64,000 nucleotides of DNA, from positions 32,047 through 96,046 of the forward strand of contig NZ_PXYH01000015.1 in NCBI RefSeq assembly GCF_003012795.1. Direction: 5' to 3'. Numbering within the stretch: the stretch's first letter is position 1; each line of letters begins with the position of its first letter. The notes below the pieces were generated by a model, which saw nothing but the letters and a program-made list of their open reading frames with translations, ran no database searches and had not been told where the DNA came from. The DNA is from Zobellella taiwanensis. Its GTDB lineage: Bacteria; Pseudomonadota; Gammaproteobacteria; Enterobacterales; Aeromonadaceae. The translations under genes were made by a program, and so were the position numbers. Below, piece by piece: positions 19,110 to 28,084 of this stretch.

Positions 19110-20081
19110 ATGAAATTGAACAAACTGGTAAGTGCACTTGGACTGACCGCCGCCCTGGCTTCCACCTCTGCGCTGGCCGCCGTCGACAGCGCGCTGCCCG
19201 ATTACGAGAAAGTCAGCGGTGTATCCGGTAATGTTTCCTCCGTTGGTTCCGACACCCTGGCCAACATGATGACCCTGTGGGCCGAGGAGTTTAAGCGTCA
19301 GTATCCCAACGTCAACGTGCAGATCCAGGCCGCCGGTTCTTCCACCGCTCCGCCCGCCCTGACCGAAGGCACTTCCCAGTTCGGCCCCATGAGCCGCGCC
19401 ATGAAGAGCAACGAAATCGAAGCCTTTGAAAAGCGCTACGGCTACAAACCGACCCCGATCCGGGTTGCCATCGATGCCCTGGCGGTGTTCGTACACAAGG
19501 ACAACCCCATCGAGGGCCTGAGCATCGACCAGGTTGACGCCATCTTCTCCAGCACCCTGGCCTGCGGCATGGCCGAGCAGATCACCAAGTGGGGCCAGAC
19601 CGGCCTGTCCGGCGACTGGAGCAACCGCGATATCCAGCTGTACGGCCGCAACTCCGTATCCGGCACCTACGGCTACTTTAAAGACGAAGCCCTGTGCAAG
19701 GGTGACTTCAAGAACAATGTGAACGAGCAGCCCGGCTCCGCCTCCGTGGTGCAGTCCGTGTCCTCTTCCCTGAACGCCATCGGTTATTCCGGACTGGGCT
19801 ACAGCACCTCCAGTGTGCGCGCCGTGCCCCTGGCCGAAGCCGGCTCCACCGACTTCGTGGAAGCCAATGCCGAGAACGCCATCAGCGGCGATTACCCGCT
19901 GTCCCGCTTCCTGTACGTTTATGTGAACAAGCACCCCAACGAGCCCCTGGGGCCGATGGAAGCCGAGTTCATCAAGCTGATGCTGTCCAAGCAGGGCCAG
20001 GAAATCGTGGACAAGGACGGCTATGTGCCGGTACCTGCCGCCGTGGTCGAAGCCGACCTGGCCAAGCTGGGCCTGAAGTAA
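19110..20081 (+). CDS. pstS: Phosphate ABC transporter periplasmic substrate-binding protein PstS
   Basis: The 323-residue precursor has a signal peptide ending at ALASTSALA (cut near residue 23). The phosphate-binding segments are visible: [31 protein letters not shown] and [12 protein letters not shown]. This sequence type is the long-known PstS-like family of marine gammaproteobacteria rather than the exact enteric form. PstS captures phosphate and delivers it to PstCA. Unusually, it is encoded with phoBR and not with pstCAB-phoU, which lie 11 kb downstream. A Rho-independent terminator follows. Confidence 0.94.
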   Translation: MKLNKLVSALGLTAALASTSALAAVDSALPDYEKVSGVSGNVSSVGSDTLANMMTLWAEEFKRQYPNVNVQIQAAGSSTAPPALTEGTSQFGPMSRAMKSNEIEAFEKRYGYKPTPIRVAIDALAVFVHKDNPIEGLSIDQVDAIFSSTLACGMAEQITKWGQTGLSGDWSNRDIQLYGRNSVSGTYGYFKDEALCKGDFKNNVNEQPGSASVVQSVSSSLNAIGYSGLGYSTSSVRAVPLAEAGSTDFVEANAENAISGDYPLSRFLYVYVNKHPNEPLGPMEAEFIKLMLSKQGQEIVDKDGYVPVPAAVVEADLAKLGLK

Positions 20082-20108
20082 TCCCGGCAGCTTCCGTCAT
20101 TGAATTTG

Positions 20109-20135
20109 GCCCCGGCACAACTCGGGGCTTTTTTT
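20109..20135 (+). terminator. Rho-independent terminator of pstS
   Basis: GCCCCG and CGGGGC form a 6-bp stem with an 8-nt loop, followed by seven T residues. Confidence 0.88.
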
Positions 20136-20155
20136 ATTTTTATGTTATCTGTTTT

Positions 20156-20181
20156 TTCATATATTATGATGTTCATATATG
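20156..20181 (+). promoter_or_regulatory. Candidate operator/promoter region of the ars operon
   Basis: An A+T-rich block between the pstS terminator and arsH contains a 9-bp direct repeat TTCATATAT (20156-20164 and 20172-20180, 16 bp apart), an inverted pair CATATAT/ATATATG, and the palindrome TCATA-TAT-TATGA. Such dyads are typical of ArsR-type repressor sites, but no arsR gene is present in the operon. Confidence 0.4.
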
Positions 20182-20219
20182 TAGCCTCCTAACTTCGACC
20201 GTTACAACGGAAAAATACC

Positions 20220-20930
20220 ATGAGCCAGGATTTGCCCAACCTCGACCTCGATGCCTTCCGGCTGCCCGTCCTCGCCGAACTGGGCGCAGAGGAGGGGGCT
20301 CCGCCGCCCCGTATCCTGCTGCTCTATGGCTCGCTGCGTGACCGCTCCTACAGCCGGCTGCTGGTGGAGGAGGCGGCCCGGCTGCTGCGGCTGATGGGCG
20401 CTGAGACCCGCATTTTCAATCCCGCCGGCCTGCCCCTGCCCGATGATTGCGACGACGACCATCCCAAGGTGCGGGAGCTGCGCGAACTGGCGGACTGGTC
20501 CGAAGGCCAGGTGTGGTGTTCTCCCGAACGCCACGGCGCCATGACAGCGGTGATGAAGGCCCAGGTTGACTGGCTGCCCCTGTCCAGCGGCGCCCTCCGG
20601 CCAACCCAGGGCAAGACCCTGGCACTGATGCAGGTGTGCGGCGGCTCCCAATCCTTCAATACCGTCAACCAGTTGCGGGTGCTGGGCCGCTGGATGCGGA
20701 TGATCACCATCCCCAACCAGTCGTCGGTACCCAAAGCCTTTCTGGAATTCGATGAGGCCGGGCGAATGAAGCCCTCTGCCTATTACCGGCGGGTGGTGGA
20801 TGTAATGGAAGAGCTGATGAAGTTCACCCTGCTCACCCGCGGCCGGGCGGACTACCTGGTGGATCGTTATTCGGAGCGGGTGGAAAGCGCCGAGCAGCTG
20901 TCCGCCCGGGTTAATCAACAATCCATATAA
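20220..20930 (+). CDS. arsH: Arsenical resistance protein ArsH (NADPH-dependent FMN reductase)
   Basis: The 236-residue flavodoxin-like protein has the FMN-phosphate loop [16 protein letters not shown] (about residues 33-48) and the ArsH signature regions [28 protein letters not shown] and [16 protein letters not shown]. ArsH oxidises trivalent organoarsenicals to less toxic pentavalent forms. It is the first gene of a five-gene operon. The start is preceded by an ACGGAAA sequence. No arsR precedes it. Confidence 0.93.
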   Translation: MSQDLPNLDLDAFRLPVLAELGAEEGAPPPRILLLYGSLRDRSYSRLLVEEAARLLRLMGAETRIFNPAGLPLPDDCDDDHPKVRELRELADWSEGQVWCSPERHGAMTAVMKAQVDWLPLSSGALRPTQGKTLALMQVCGGSQSFNTVNQLRVLGRWMRMITIPNQSSVPKAFLEFDEAGRMKPSAYYRRVVDVMEELMKFTLLTRGRADYLVDRYSERVESAEQLSARVNQQSI

Positions 20931-20953
20931 ACCAACCATAAGGTCGTTAAGAG

Positions 20954-21970
20954 ATGGGACTATTCGAGCGTTACCTGTCGCTGTGGGTCGGCCTGTGCAT
21001 CCTTGCCGGCGTCACCCTGGGGAGTCTGCTGCCGGACGGCTTTGCCCTGGTGGCGGGTCTGGAATTCGCCCACGTCAACCTGGTGGTGGCCCTGTGCATC
21101 TGGGTGATGATCTATCCCATGATGGTGCAGATCGACTTTTCCGCCATCAAGGACGTGGGCAAGAAGCCCAAAGGCCTGCTGCTGACCCTGGTGATCAACT
21201 GGCTGATCAAGCCCTTCACCATGGCGGCCCTGGGCTGGCTGTTTTTCCGGGTACTGTTCGCCGACTGGGTCGATCCGCAAAGTGCCGGGGAATACATCGC
21301 CGGCATGATTCTGCTGGGAGTGGCACCCTGTACCGCCATGGTATTCGTGTGGAGTCAACTGACCAAGGGCGATCCCAATTACACCCTGGTGCAGGTGTCG
21401 GTGAACGATCTCATTATGGTGTTCGCCTTCGCCCCCATCGCCGCCTTCCTGCTGGGGGTAAGCGATATCGTCGTGCCCTGGGATACCCTGCTGTGGTCGG
21501 TGCTGCTGTATGTGGTGCTGCCACTGCTGGGTGGCGTCTATACCCGCCGGCGGCTGGAGGCCCGTGGCGATGGCCAGCAACTGCAACAGTTTATTCAGCG
21601 CATCAAGCCGCTGTCGGTGGCGGGCCTGCTGGCCACAGTGGTGCTGCTGTTCGGCTTCCAGGCGCCCACCATACTGTCCCAGCCCCAGACCATAGTGTTG
21701 ATCGCCATACCGCTGCTGATCCAGACCTACGGCATCTTCGCCATCGCCTACGGTGCCGCCAAGGTGATGAGGCTGCCTCACAATATCGCCGCCCCGGCCT
21801 GCATGATTGGTACCTCCAATTTTTTCGAACTGGCGGTGGCGGTGGCCATTTCCCTGTTCGGGCTGCACTCGGGGGCGGCCCTCGCCACCGTGGTGGGGGT
21901 GCTGGTGGAAGTGCCGGTGATGCTGTCGCTGGTGGCCATCGCCAACCGTACCCGGCACTGGTTTGACTGA
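20954..21970 (+). CDS. acr3: ACR3 family arsenite efflux transporter
   Basis: The 338-residue protein has 10 membrane helices and the ACR3 signatures: [10 protein letters not shown], the conserved cysteine in [15 protein letters not shown] (essential in characterised Acr3), [15 protein letters not shown], and [18 protein letters not shown]. It exports arsenite, driven by the membrane potential. It follows arsH by 23 bp, with TAAGGTCG upstream as a ribosome-binding site, and precedes the phosphatase gene by 25 bp. Confidence 0.94.
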   Translation: MGLFERYLSLWVGLCILAGVTLGSLLPDGFALVAGLEFAHVNLVVALCIWVMIYPMMVQIDFSAIKDVGKKPKGLLLTLVINWLIKPFTMAALGWLFFRVLFADWVDPQSAGEYIAGMILLGVAPCTAMVFVWSQLTKGDPNYTLVQVSVNDLIMVFAFAPIAAFLLGVSDIVVPWDTLLWSVLLYVVLPLLGGVYTRRRLEARGDGQQLQQFIQRIKPLSVAGLLATVVLLFGFQAPTILSQPQTIVLIAIPLLIQTYGIFAIAYGAAKVMRLPHNIAAPACMIGTSNFFELAVAVAISLFGLHSGAALATVVGVLVEVPVMLSLVAIANRTRHWFD

Positions 21971-21995
21971 ACTGCAACCCAACCAAGGAAAGACG

Positions 21996-22502
21996 ATGTC
22001 GCAACACCCTTTTGATTACCTTGTTCTTGGCGAAGGCCGGGGCCGGCTGATCCTCACCCCCTGTCCGGGCACCAAGGAAGCATCCCTGGATGCCTCGCTG
22101 ACGCAATTACGTGACGCCGGTGCCGCCGCCGTGCTGACCCTGATGCCCGGGGAGGAAATGGAAAATAACCGGGTTACCGCCATGCCGGCCCTGTGCGAGG
22201 CGCTGGAGCTTTCTTGGTTCCACCTGCCGGTGGAAGACGACGCCGGCCCCGAAGCCGCCTTCGAGCAGGCCTGGCTTGAGGCACGTGACCAGGTGCTGGC
22301 GCTGCTGGCCCAAGGCCGGGATGTGGCCATTCACTGCAAGGGGGGCTCGGGCCGCACCGGTCTGATGGCCGCCATTATTTTGCAGGCCCTGGAGGTGCCG
22401 CCGGATGAGGCGGTGCAACGGGTGCAGGCGCTGCGGCCCAGGGCGCTGTGCCTGCCGGCCCACCGTAGCTATGTCGAAGCGCTGGAAGGCCAGGCCGGAT
22501 AA
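21996..22502 (+). CDS. Cysteine-based protein tyrosine/dual-specificity phosphatase-like protein in ars operon
   Basis: The 168-residue protein carries the CX5R phosphatase loop HCKGGSGRTG (H113, C114, R120) and an upstream general-acid candidate region LPVEDDAGPE, as in CDKN3/DSP-type phosphatases. Phosphatases of this kind occur in some proteobacterial ars operons, but their substrate is not established. A thiol CX5R loop is also the chemistry used by one class of arsenate reductases; this protein belongs to a different fold family, so a reductase role is only speculation. Start chosen at MSQHPF with AAGGAAAG upstream, rather than the frame start at 21963 inside acr3. Confidence 0.78.
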   Translation: MSQHPFDYLVLGEGRGRLILTPCPGTKEASLDASLTQLRDAGAAAVLTLMPGEEMENNRVTAMPALCEALELSWFHLPVEDDAGPEAAFEQAWLEARDQVLALLAQGRDVAIHCKGGSGRTGLMAAIILQALEVPPDEAVQRVQALRPRALCLPAHRSYVEALEGQAG

Positions 22503-22547
22503 GGCCCGGGCTGGTACAAAATATATTGAAAGAGGGAGACAGACCCA

Positions 22548-23558
22548 ATGACCATCAAGGTAGGAATTAACGGCTTCGGCCGCATGGGACGGCTGGCGCT
22601 GCGCGCGGCCTGGGCATGGGACGACGTGGAGTTCGTGCAGATCAACGATCCGGCCGGCGACGCCGCCACCCTGGCGCACCTTATTACCTTCGACTCGGTG
22701 CACGGCCGCTGGACCCGGGAGGCCCGGGCCGAAGGGGACCTGATGATCGTCGGCAACCGGCGTATCGCCTGCACCCGCAACAAGGCCATCGCCGACACCG
22801 ACTGGTCCGGCTGCGACGTGGTGATCGAAGCCTCCGGCAAGATGAAGAGCAAGGCCCAGCTGCAGGCCTACCTGGATCAGGGGGTGAAGCGGGTGGTGGT
22901 GACTGCGCCGGTGAAGGAGGAGGGCGTGCTCAACGTGGTGATGGGGGTGAACGATCACCTCTATGACCCGGCGCTGCACCCCATCGTCACCGCCGCCTCC
23001 TGCACCACCAACTGCCTGGCGCCCGTGGTCAAGGTTGTTCACGAGCAACTGGGCATCAAACACGGCTCCATGACCACCATCCACGACATCACCAACACCC
23101 AGACCATACTGGACGCGCCCCACCAGGATCTGCGCCGGGCCCGGGCCTGCGGCCAGAGCCTGATCCCCACCACCACCGGCTCGGCTACCGCCATCACCCA
23201 TATCTTCCCGGAACTGAAGGGCAAGCTTAACGGCCACGCGGTGCGGGTGCCCCTGGCCAACGCCTCGCTCACCGACTGCGTGTTCGAGGTGGAACGGGCC
23301 ACCACGGAAGCGGAGGTGAACGCCCTGCTCAAGGCGGCGGCGGAAGGTGAGCTGGCCGGCATCCTCGGTTACGAGGAGCGGCCCCTGGTGTCGGTGGACT
23401 ACAAGACGGATCCGCGCTCCAGCATCATTGACGCCCTGTCCACCATGGTGGTCAACGGCACCCAGGTGAAGCTGTATGCCTGGTACGACAACGAATGGGG
23501 TTACGCCAACCGCACCGCCGAGCTGATGCGCAAGGTGGGCCGGATTGACCAGGCCTGA
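22548..23558 (+). CDS. ArsJ-associated glyceraldehyde-3-phosphate dehydrogenase
   Basis: The 336-residue GAPDH has the NAD-binding [15 protein letters not shown], catalytic cysteine C152 in ASCTTNC, and the phosphate-site and [11 protein letters not shown] endings. Sequence details ([20 protein letters not shown]) match the GAPDH type found next to arsJ. In that system GAPDH uses arsenate instead of phosphate to make 1-arseno-3-phosphoglycerate, which ArsJ exports and which then breaks down outside the cell. Its position directly before arsJ supports this role rather than central glycolysis; epd is a separate gene in this window. Confidence 0.93.
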   Translation: MTIKVGINGFGRMGRLALRAAWAWDDVEFVQINDPAGDAATLAHLITFDSVHGRWTREARAEGDLMIVGNRRIACTRNKAIADTDWSGCDVVIEASGKMKSKAQLQAYLDQGVKRVVVTAPVKEEGVLNVVMGVNDHLYDPALHPIVTAASCTTNCLAPVVKVVHEQLGIKHGSMTTIHDITNTQTILDAPHQDLRRARACGQSLIPTTTGSATAITHIFPELKGKLNGHAVRVPLANASLTDCVFEVERATTEAEVNALLKAAAEGELAGILGYEERPLVSVDYKTDPRSSIIDALSTMVVNGTQVKLYAWYDNEWGYANRTAELMRKVGRIDQA

Positions 23559-23568
23559 GGCGCGGACG

Positions 23569-24792
23569 ATGTGGATGCACCGGCTGGCCGCCCTCCCGCC
23601 CGAGATCAGGCAGTACCTGATCGTCACCGGCAACTACTGGGCTTTTACCCTCACCGACGGCGCCCTGCGCATGCTGGTGGTGCTCCATTTCCACGGGCTG
23701 GGCTACAGCCCGTTGGAGATTGCCCTGCTGTTTTTGTTCTATGAGGTGTTCGGGGTCATCACCAACCTGGTAGGCGGTTGGCTCGGCGCCCATCTGGGCC
23801 TTAACAAGACCATGAACATCGGCCTGGCGTTGCAGGTGCTGGCCCTGGCCATGTTGTTGGTGCCGGCGGCATGGCTGACCGTGCTCTGGGTGATGGCGGC
23901 CCAGGCCCTGTCGGGGGTGGCCAAGGATCTCAACAAAATGAGCGCCAAGAGCTCGATTAAGCTGTTGGTGCCGGCCGACGCCCAGGGTCAACTGTACCAG
24001 TGGGTGGCCCTGCTCACCGGCTCCAAGAATGCGCTCAAGGGCTGTGGTTTCTTCCTGGGCGGTGCCTTGCTGAGCCTGGCGGGCTTTCGCGCCGCCGTGT
24101 TGCTGATGGCCCTGGGCCTGGCCCTGGTCTGGCTGTTCAGCGTGCTCAGCCTGAAGCGGGATCTGGGACGGGCCAAGCACAAACCCAAGTTCCGGGAGAT
24201 CTTTTCCAAAAGCCCGGCCATCAATGCCCTGTCGGCGGCGAGAATGTTCCTGTTCGGGGCCCGTGATGTCTGGTTTGTGGTGGCCCTGCCGGTGTATCTG
24301 GCGTCCCGCCTGGGCTGGGATCACGGCTGGGTGGGCAGTTTTCTGGCGCTGTGGGTGATCGGCTACGGCCTGGTGCAGGGCCTGGCGCCACGGCTGACCG
24401 GCCGGCAACGGGGACAGGTGCCGGACGGCCGCCATGCCCTGGGCTGGGCGCTGCCCCTGGCGCTGGTGCCCTGGGCCATTGCCCTGGCGCTGCAGGCCGG
24501 TCTTTATCCGGCGGCCAGCCTGGTGGCCGGGTTGCTGGTGTTCGGCGTTCTGTTTGCGATCAACTCCTCCCTGCACAGCTATCTTATCGTCAGCTATGCG
24601 GGCGCGGACGGGGTATCCCTCGACGTGGGCTTCTACTACATGGCCAACGCCATGGGCCGGCTGCTGGGCACAGTGCTGTCGGGCTGGGTGTATCAGCAAT
24701 ACGGCCTGGAGGCCTGTCTTTGGGTATCGGGCGGCTTTATTCTGCTGGCAGCGTTGATGTCGACCCGGTTGCCGCGCCACGCAACGGAGTGA
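23569..24792 (+). CDS. arsJ: Organoarsenical efflux MFS transporter ArsJ
   Basis: The 407-residue protein has about 11-12 membrane helices and is typical of ArsJ: MHRLAALPPEIRQYLIVTGNYWAFTLTDGALRMLV-type N-terminus (seen here in that order) and KDLNKMSAKSSIKLLVP, which is characteristic of the family. It exports 1-arseno-3-phosphoglycerate made by the adjacent GAPDH, giving arsenate resistance without reduction. ATG 23569 has GAGG upstream; a TTG start at 23545 overlapping gapdh is possible. It is the last gene of the operon, followed by a terminator. Confidence 0.92.
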   Translation: MWMHRLAALPPEIRQYLIVTGNYWAFTLTDGALRMLVVLHFHGLGYSPLEIALLFLFYEVFGVITNLVGGWLGAHLGLNKTMNIGLALQVLALAMLLVPAAWLTVLWVMAAQALSGVAKDLNKMSAKSSIKLLVPADAQGQLYQWVALLTGSKNALKGCGFFLGGALLSLAGFRAAVLLMALGLALVWLFSVLSLKRDLGRAKHKPKFREIFSKSPAINALSAARMFLFGARDVWFVVALPVYLASRLGWDHGWVGSFLALWVIGYGLVQGLAPRLTGRQRGQVPDGRHALGWALPLALVPWAIALALQAGLYPAASLVAGLLVFGVLFAINSSLHSYLIVSYAGADGVSLDVGFYYMANAMGRLLGTVLSGWVYQQYGLEACLWVSGGFILLAALMSTRLPRHATE

Positions 24793-24826
24793 TCCCCGGC
24801 CGGATGAAGACGAGAAATATGACAAG

Positions 24827-24848
24827 GCGGCGATCAAGCCGCTTTTTT
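24827..24848 (+). terminator. Rho-independent terminator of the ars operon
   Basis: GCGGC-GATCAA-GCCGC followed by six T residues, 34 bp after the arsJ stop. Confidence 0.78.
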
Positions 24849-24899
24849 ATTGGCCGGAACTATGGCTAGAATAGGCCAACGTCGAGGTCGGGAGTCATT

Positions 24900-25361
24900 A
24901 TGGAAATCAGGAAGATCCGCAGTGGTGAAACAGGCAGCATCTGGCGGCTGTTTCACGAAACCGTGCATCTTATCAACCAGGCCGATTACAGCGAAAGCGA
25001 GCTGGCGGTATGGGCTCCTGATGAATACGACGAGCCGCGCTGGGTCAGCCGTTTCATCCGCACCCGGCCGCTGGTGGCGATGGAGGGTAAGCGGCTGCTG
25101 GGGTTTGCCGAGCTGAGCGAGGACGGGCGCATTGATCTGTTCTATGTGCACCATGCCCATCAGGGGGAAGGCATTGGCCGGGCGCTGATGCAACGGCTCA
25201 AGGCCGAGGCCGCCTCCCGCGGCCTGTCCCGGCTCTATTGCGAGGCCAGCATTACCGCCCGGCCCTTTTTCGAGGCCATGGGGTTTGTCGCCCTGGCGCC
25301 GCGCCAGCTCGAACGACGCGGCCAGCCGGTGCCGGTGATCCTGATGGAATACCAGCCCTGA
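24900..25361 (+). CDS. GNAT family N-acetyltransferase, YafP-like
   Basis: The 153-residue protein has the GNAT acetyl-CoA binding loop (HHAHQGEGIGRALMQRL, about residues 81-97) and a C-terminal EASITARPFFEAMGF segment that is close to that of E. coli YafP. The conserved SELAVWAP stretch also matches that group. Substrate is unknown; YafP has been linked to stress and aromatic nitro-compound resistance. It lies between the ars terminator and a bidirectional terminator, so it is a single-gene unit. Confidence 0.82.
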   Translation: MEIRKIRSGETGSIWRLFHETVHLINQADYSESELAVWAPDEYDEPRWVSRFIRTRPLVAMEGKRLLGFAELSEDGRIDLFYVHHAHQGEGIGRALMQRLKAEAASRGLSRLYCEASITARPFFEAMGFVALAPRQLERRGQPVPVILMEYQP

Positions 25362-25393
25362 GCGTGCCGTCCGGCATGGGAATGACACACAGC

Positions 25394-25422
25394 AAAAAGC
25401 CCACCATGAGGTGGGCTTTTTT
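25394..25422. terminator. Bidirectional Rho-independent terminator
   Basis: AAAAAGCCCACC pairs with GGTGGGCTTTTTT around the ATGA loop. It has a T-tract in both directions, so it can end both the acetyltransferase transcript (plus) and the tRNA-Pro transcript (minus). Confidence 0.93.
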
Positions 25423-25431
25423 AGGGTATTT

Positions 25432-26190
<759 letters not shown>

Positions 26191-26213
26191 CCGTCAGCCT
26201 CTTATCAGCTATC

Positions 26214-26579
26214 AGCCTGGCTTTTAGTCACAAGTTTTTATTGACTTTAGATCAGCAAAACATCGGCCAAAGCGCACAGCTCCTCCGGCACGCCGTAAAC
26301 CCCTCCCTGGGGGCTCCGCCGCGCCCTCCCTGGCGCGGAGGGCCGGCGGAGCCGCGCCCTTTGTCCTCTCTGTCGCCCCGATGCCGCCTGCTGGCACCAT
26401 CTTCAAACGGCGTCGGGGCTTGAAAGAGGCAACAGGGATGGCCTCCGCCGACCGTCACATGCCAGGGATGGCATGTGCGAGCCTACATGGATGTACTTGC
26501 GGCGTGTCGGCGGAGGTAGCCCTGCTGCCTCTTCTCTGCGCTGAATCAGACAGTCGGACTTGTGACTAAGAGTCAGGCT
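26214..26579. mobile_element. Non-coding element with 22-bp imperfect terminal inverted repeats (MITE-like), in the tadA-ppx gap
   Basis: The arms at 26214-26235 and 26558-26579 match in 20 of 22 positions when one is reverse-complemented (shared core TTAGTCACAAGT). Between them is no credible gene but two pieces of a dispersed GC-rich repeat: 26263-26298 (related to the copy at 37,650) and the 75-bp hairpin module at 26442-26516 (related to the copy at 42,833). Copies of the heptamer CTATCAG flank it on both sides in the same orientation. Reads as a non-autonomous insertion or an assembled repeat cluster; no transposase is seen. Confidence 0.55.
26442..26516. repeat. Palindromic repeat module A (hairpin-rich, dispersed family)
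   Basis: Outer arms CCTCCGCCGAC and GTCGGCGGAGG (11 bp) enclose two smaller hairpins, CATGCCA-GGGA-TGGCATG and TACAT-GG-ATGTA. The first 40 bases from 26443 are identical to 42833-42872. Confidence 0.85.
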
Positions 26580-26605
26580 ATCAGCTATCAGCTATCAGCT
26601 ATCAG
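26578..26605 (+). repeat. Tandem array of heptanucleotide CTATCAG, four copies
   Basis: Four perfect 7-bp units. They overlap the 3' end of ppx, encoding its last residues (minus strand) and stop codon. Partial copies also occur at about 26203-26215 on the far side of the MITE-like element. Confidence 0.93.
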
Positions 26606-28078
26606 CGTCAGCTTCCAGCCCACCTTGGCCTGATAGGCCTGCTCCCGCTCCAGGGTGGTGAGCAGCAGGTGGTTGCGGTCGCACCAGCCGGCTGGCAAGC
26701 TCAGGCGTAGTTCGTCGTCGGGCCCAAGGCCGAGTTCGAGGGACGGCAGCACCCCGTCCTGGCGGCGGCGGTTCAACGCCACCGCCAGCCGCAGCAGCCG
26801 TACCAGGCGCCACAGCTGCTGCTCCGGCAGGTAGTTGAGTGGCTCCAGTTCGCTGAGCTTGAGCGCCTTGCGATGAAAGCGCACCATGGCCGCCAGGGCC
26901 TTTTGCTCTTCCTGGGTAAAGCCCGGCAGGTCGGTGTTGCCGAGGATATAGGCGGAATGGCGGTGCACGCCGGTAAAATTGATGTGCAGGCCGATTTCGT
27001 GCAGCCGGGCGGCATCGCCCAGCAGGTCGCCAAAGCCCTGATCCAGCCCCCAGGCGTCGGCTACCTGGGCAAACAGCTGCTGGGCGGTGTCCCTTACCCG
27101 GCTGGCCTGGCGCTGATCTATCCCGTATTCCCGGCTCAGGGCCTGCAGGGTGTTGAGCTGGATGTCGTGGTGCTTGACCCGGCCGAAAAAGGCGTGCAGC
27201 AGGCCTTCACGCAGGGCACCGTCGGAAAAGCCCATTTTATCCAGGTTGAAGCTGCGGAAAATGCCGAGCAGGATCGACAGGCCGGCGGCGATCAAGGGTT
27301 TGCGTTCCTCGCTCAGGCCGGCGATGTCCGCCTTGTCGATATGGCCGGCCTTGATCAGCTGGCTCTTGATATGAAGCAGTCCGGGCAGGTCGATCACCGG
27401 TTCATGAGTGGCGGCGCTGCACATTTCCAGCAGGGTCTTGATGGTGCCGGAACTGCCCAGCACCTGACCCCAGCCCAGCCCCAGATAGCGGCCCAGCACC
27501 GGCACCAGCTGGTATTCGGCGGCCTCGATCGCCTGTTCGAAGCGTGTTTCGCTCAGCTCTCCGTCGGCGAAGTATTTGCGGGTAAAGCTGACGCAGCCCA
27601 TGCTGCGGCTGGATACCTGCCGGCAGTCGAAGTCCTCGCCGATGATCAGTTCCGTGCTGCCGCCGCCGATGTCGATCACCAGTACCTGGCCCTGGGTGTG
27701 CTGGGTATGGGCCACGCCCTGGTAGATCAGGCGCGCTTCTTCGTTGCCGCTGATGATATCGATGGGAAATCCTAGCACCTGCTGGGCCTGGCGCACGAAG
27801 TCCTGGGCATTAACCGCCTCGCGCAGGGTGTAGGTTCCCGCCACCCGCACCTGGGTGGCATGAAAGCCGCGCAGCCGCTCCCCGAACAGGCGCAGGCAAT
27901 CGAGCCCGCGCTCCATGGCTTCCCTGCTCAGGCGCTGTTCGTCGTCCAGGCCGTCGGCCAGGCGCACCCGCTGCTTGAGGCGGTCGACGATGCGCAGGCT
28001 GTCGCCATGGTAGCGGGCGATCACCATATGGAAACTGTTGGAGCCAAGGTCGATGGTGGCAACGTACTGATCGGTCAT
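26588..28078 (-). CDS. ppx: Exopolyphosphatase Ppx
   Basis: The 496-residue ASKHA-fold protein has the ATP/phosphate-binding loop IDLGSNSFHM near the start, GNEEARLIYQGV, IDIGGGSTELI (about residues 135-145) and LGSSGTIKT. A C-terminal HD-like region with HEIG follows (about 360). It releases phosphate from polyphosphate chain ends and may also act on pppGpp. It starts 6 bp after ppk ends, so ppk-ppx form an operon, as in E. coli. The last codons fall in the CTATCAG array, so array length could alter the C-terminus. Confidence 0.95.
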   Translation of the reverse strand: MTDQYVATIDLGSNSFHMVIARYHGDSLRIVDRLKQRVRLADGLDDEQRLSREAMERGLDCLRLFGERLRGFHATQVRVAGTYTLREAVNAQDFVRQAQQVLGFPIDIISGNEEARLIYQGVAHTQHTQGQVLVIDIGGGSTELIIGEDFDCRQVSSRSMGCVSFTRKYFADGELSETRFEQAIEAAEYQLVPVLGRYLGLGWGQVLGSSGTIKTLLEMCSAATHEPVIDLPGLLHIKSQLIKAGHIDKADIAGLSEERKPLIAAGLSILLGIFRSFNLDKMGFSDGALREGLLHAFFGRVKHHDIQLNTLQALSREYGIDQRQASRVRDTAQQLFAQVADAWGLDQGFGDLLGDAARLHEIGLHINFTGVHRHSAYILGNTDLPGFTQEEQKALAAMVRFHRKALKLSELEPLNYLPEQQLWRLVRLLRLAVALNRRRQDGVLPSLELGLGPDDELRLSLPAGWCDRNHLLLTTLEREQAYQAKVGWKLTLIADS

Positions 28079-28084
28079 GCGGGC

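Noticed and set aside
22548..23558. Housekeeping glycolytic gapA
   Set aside because: The gene is inside the ars operon directly before arsJ and has ArsJ-type GAPDH sequence features, so a specialised arsenate role is the better reading.
22107..23633. 508-codon open frame opposite the phosphatase and gapdh genes
   Set aside because: It is antisense to confidently assigned ars-operon genes and lacks any family signature.
26241..26569. Short plus- and minus-strand frames of about 60 codons in the tadA-ppx gap
   Set aside because: They run through palindromic repeat sequence and the inverted-repeat element and lack ribosome-binding sites.
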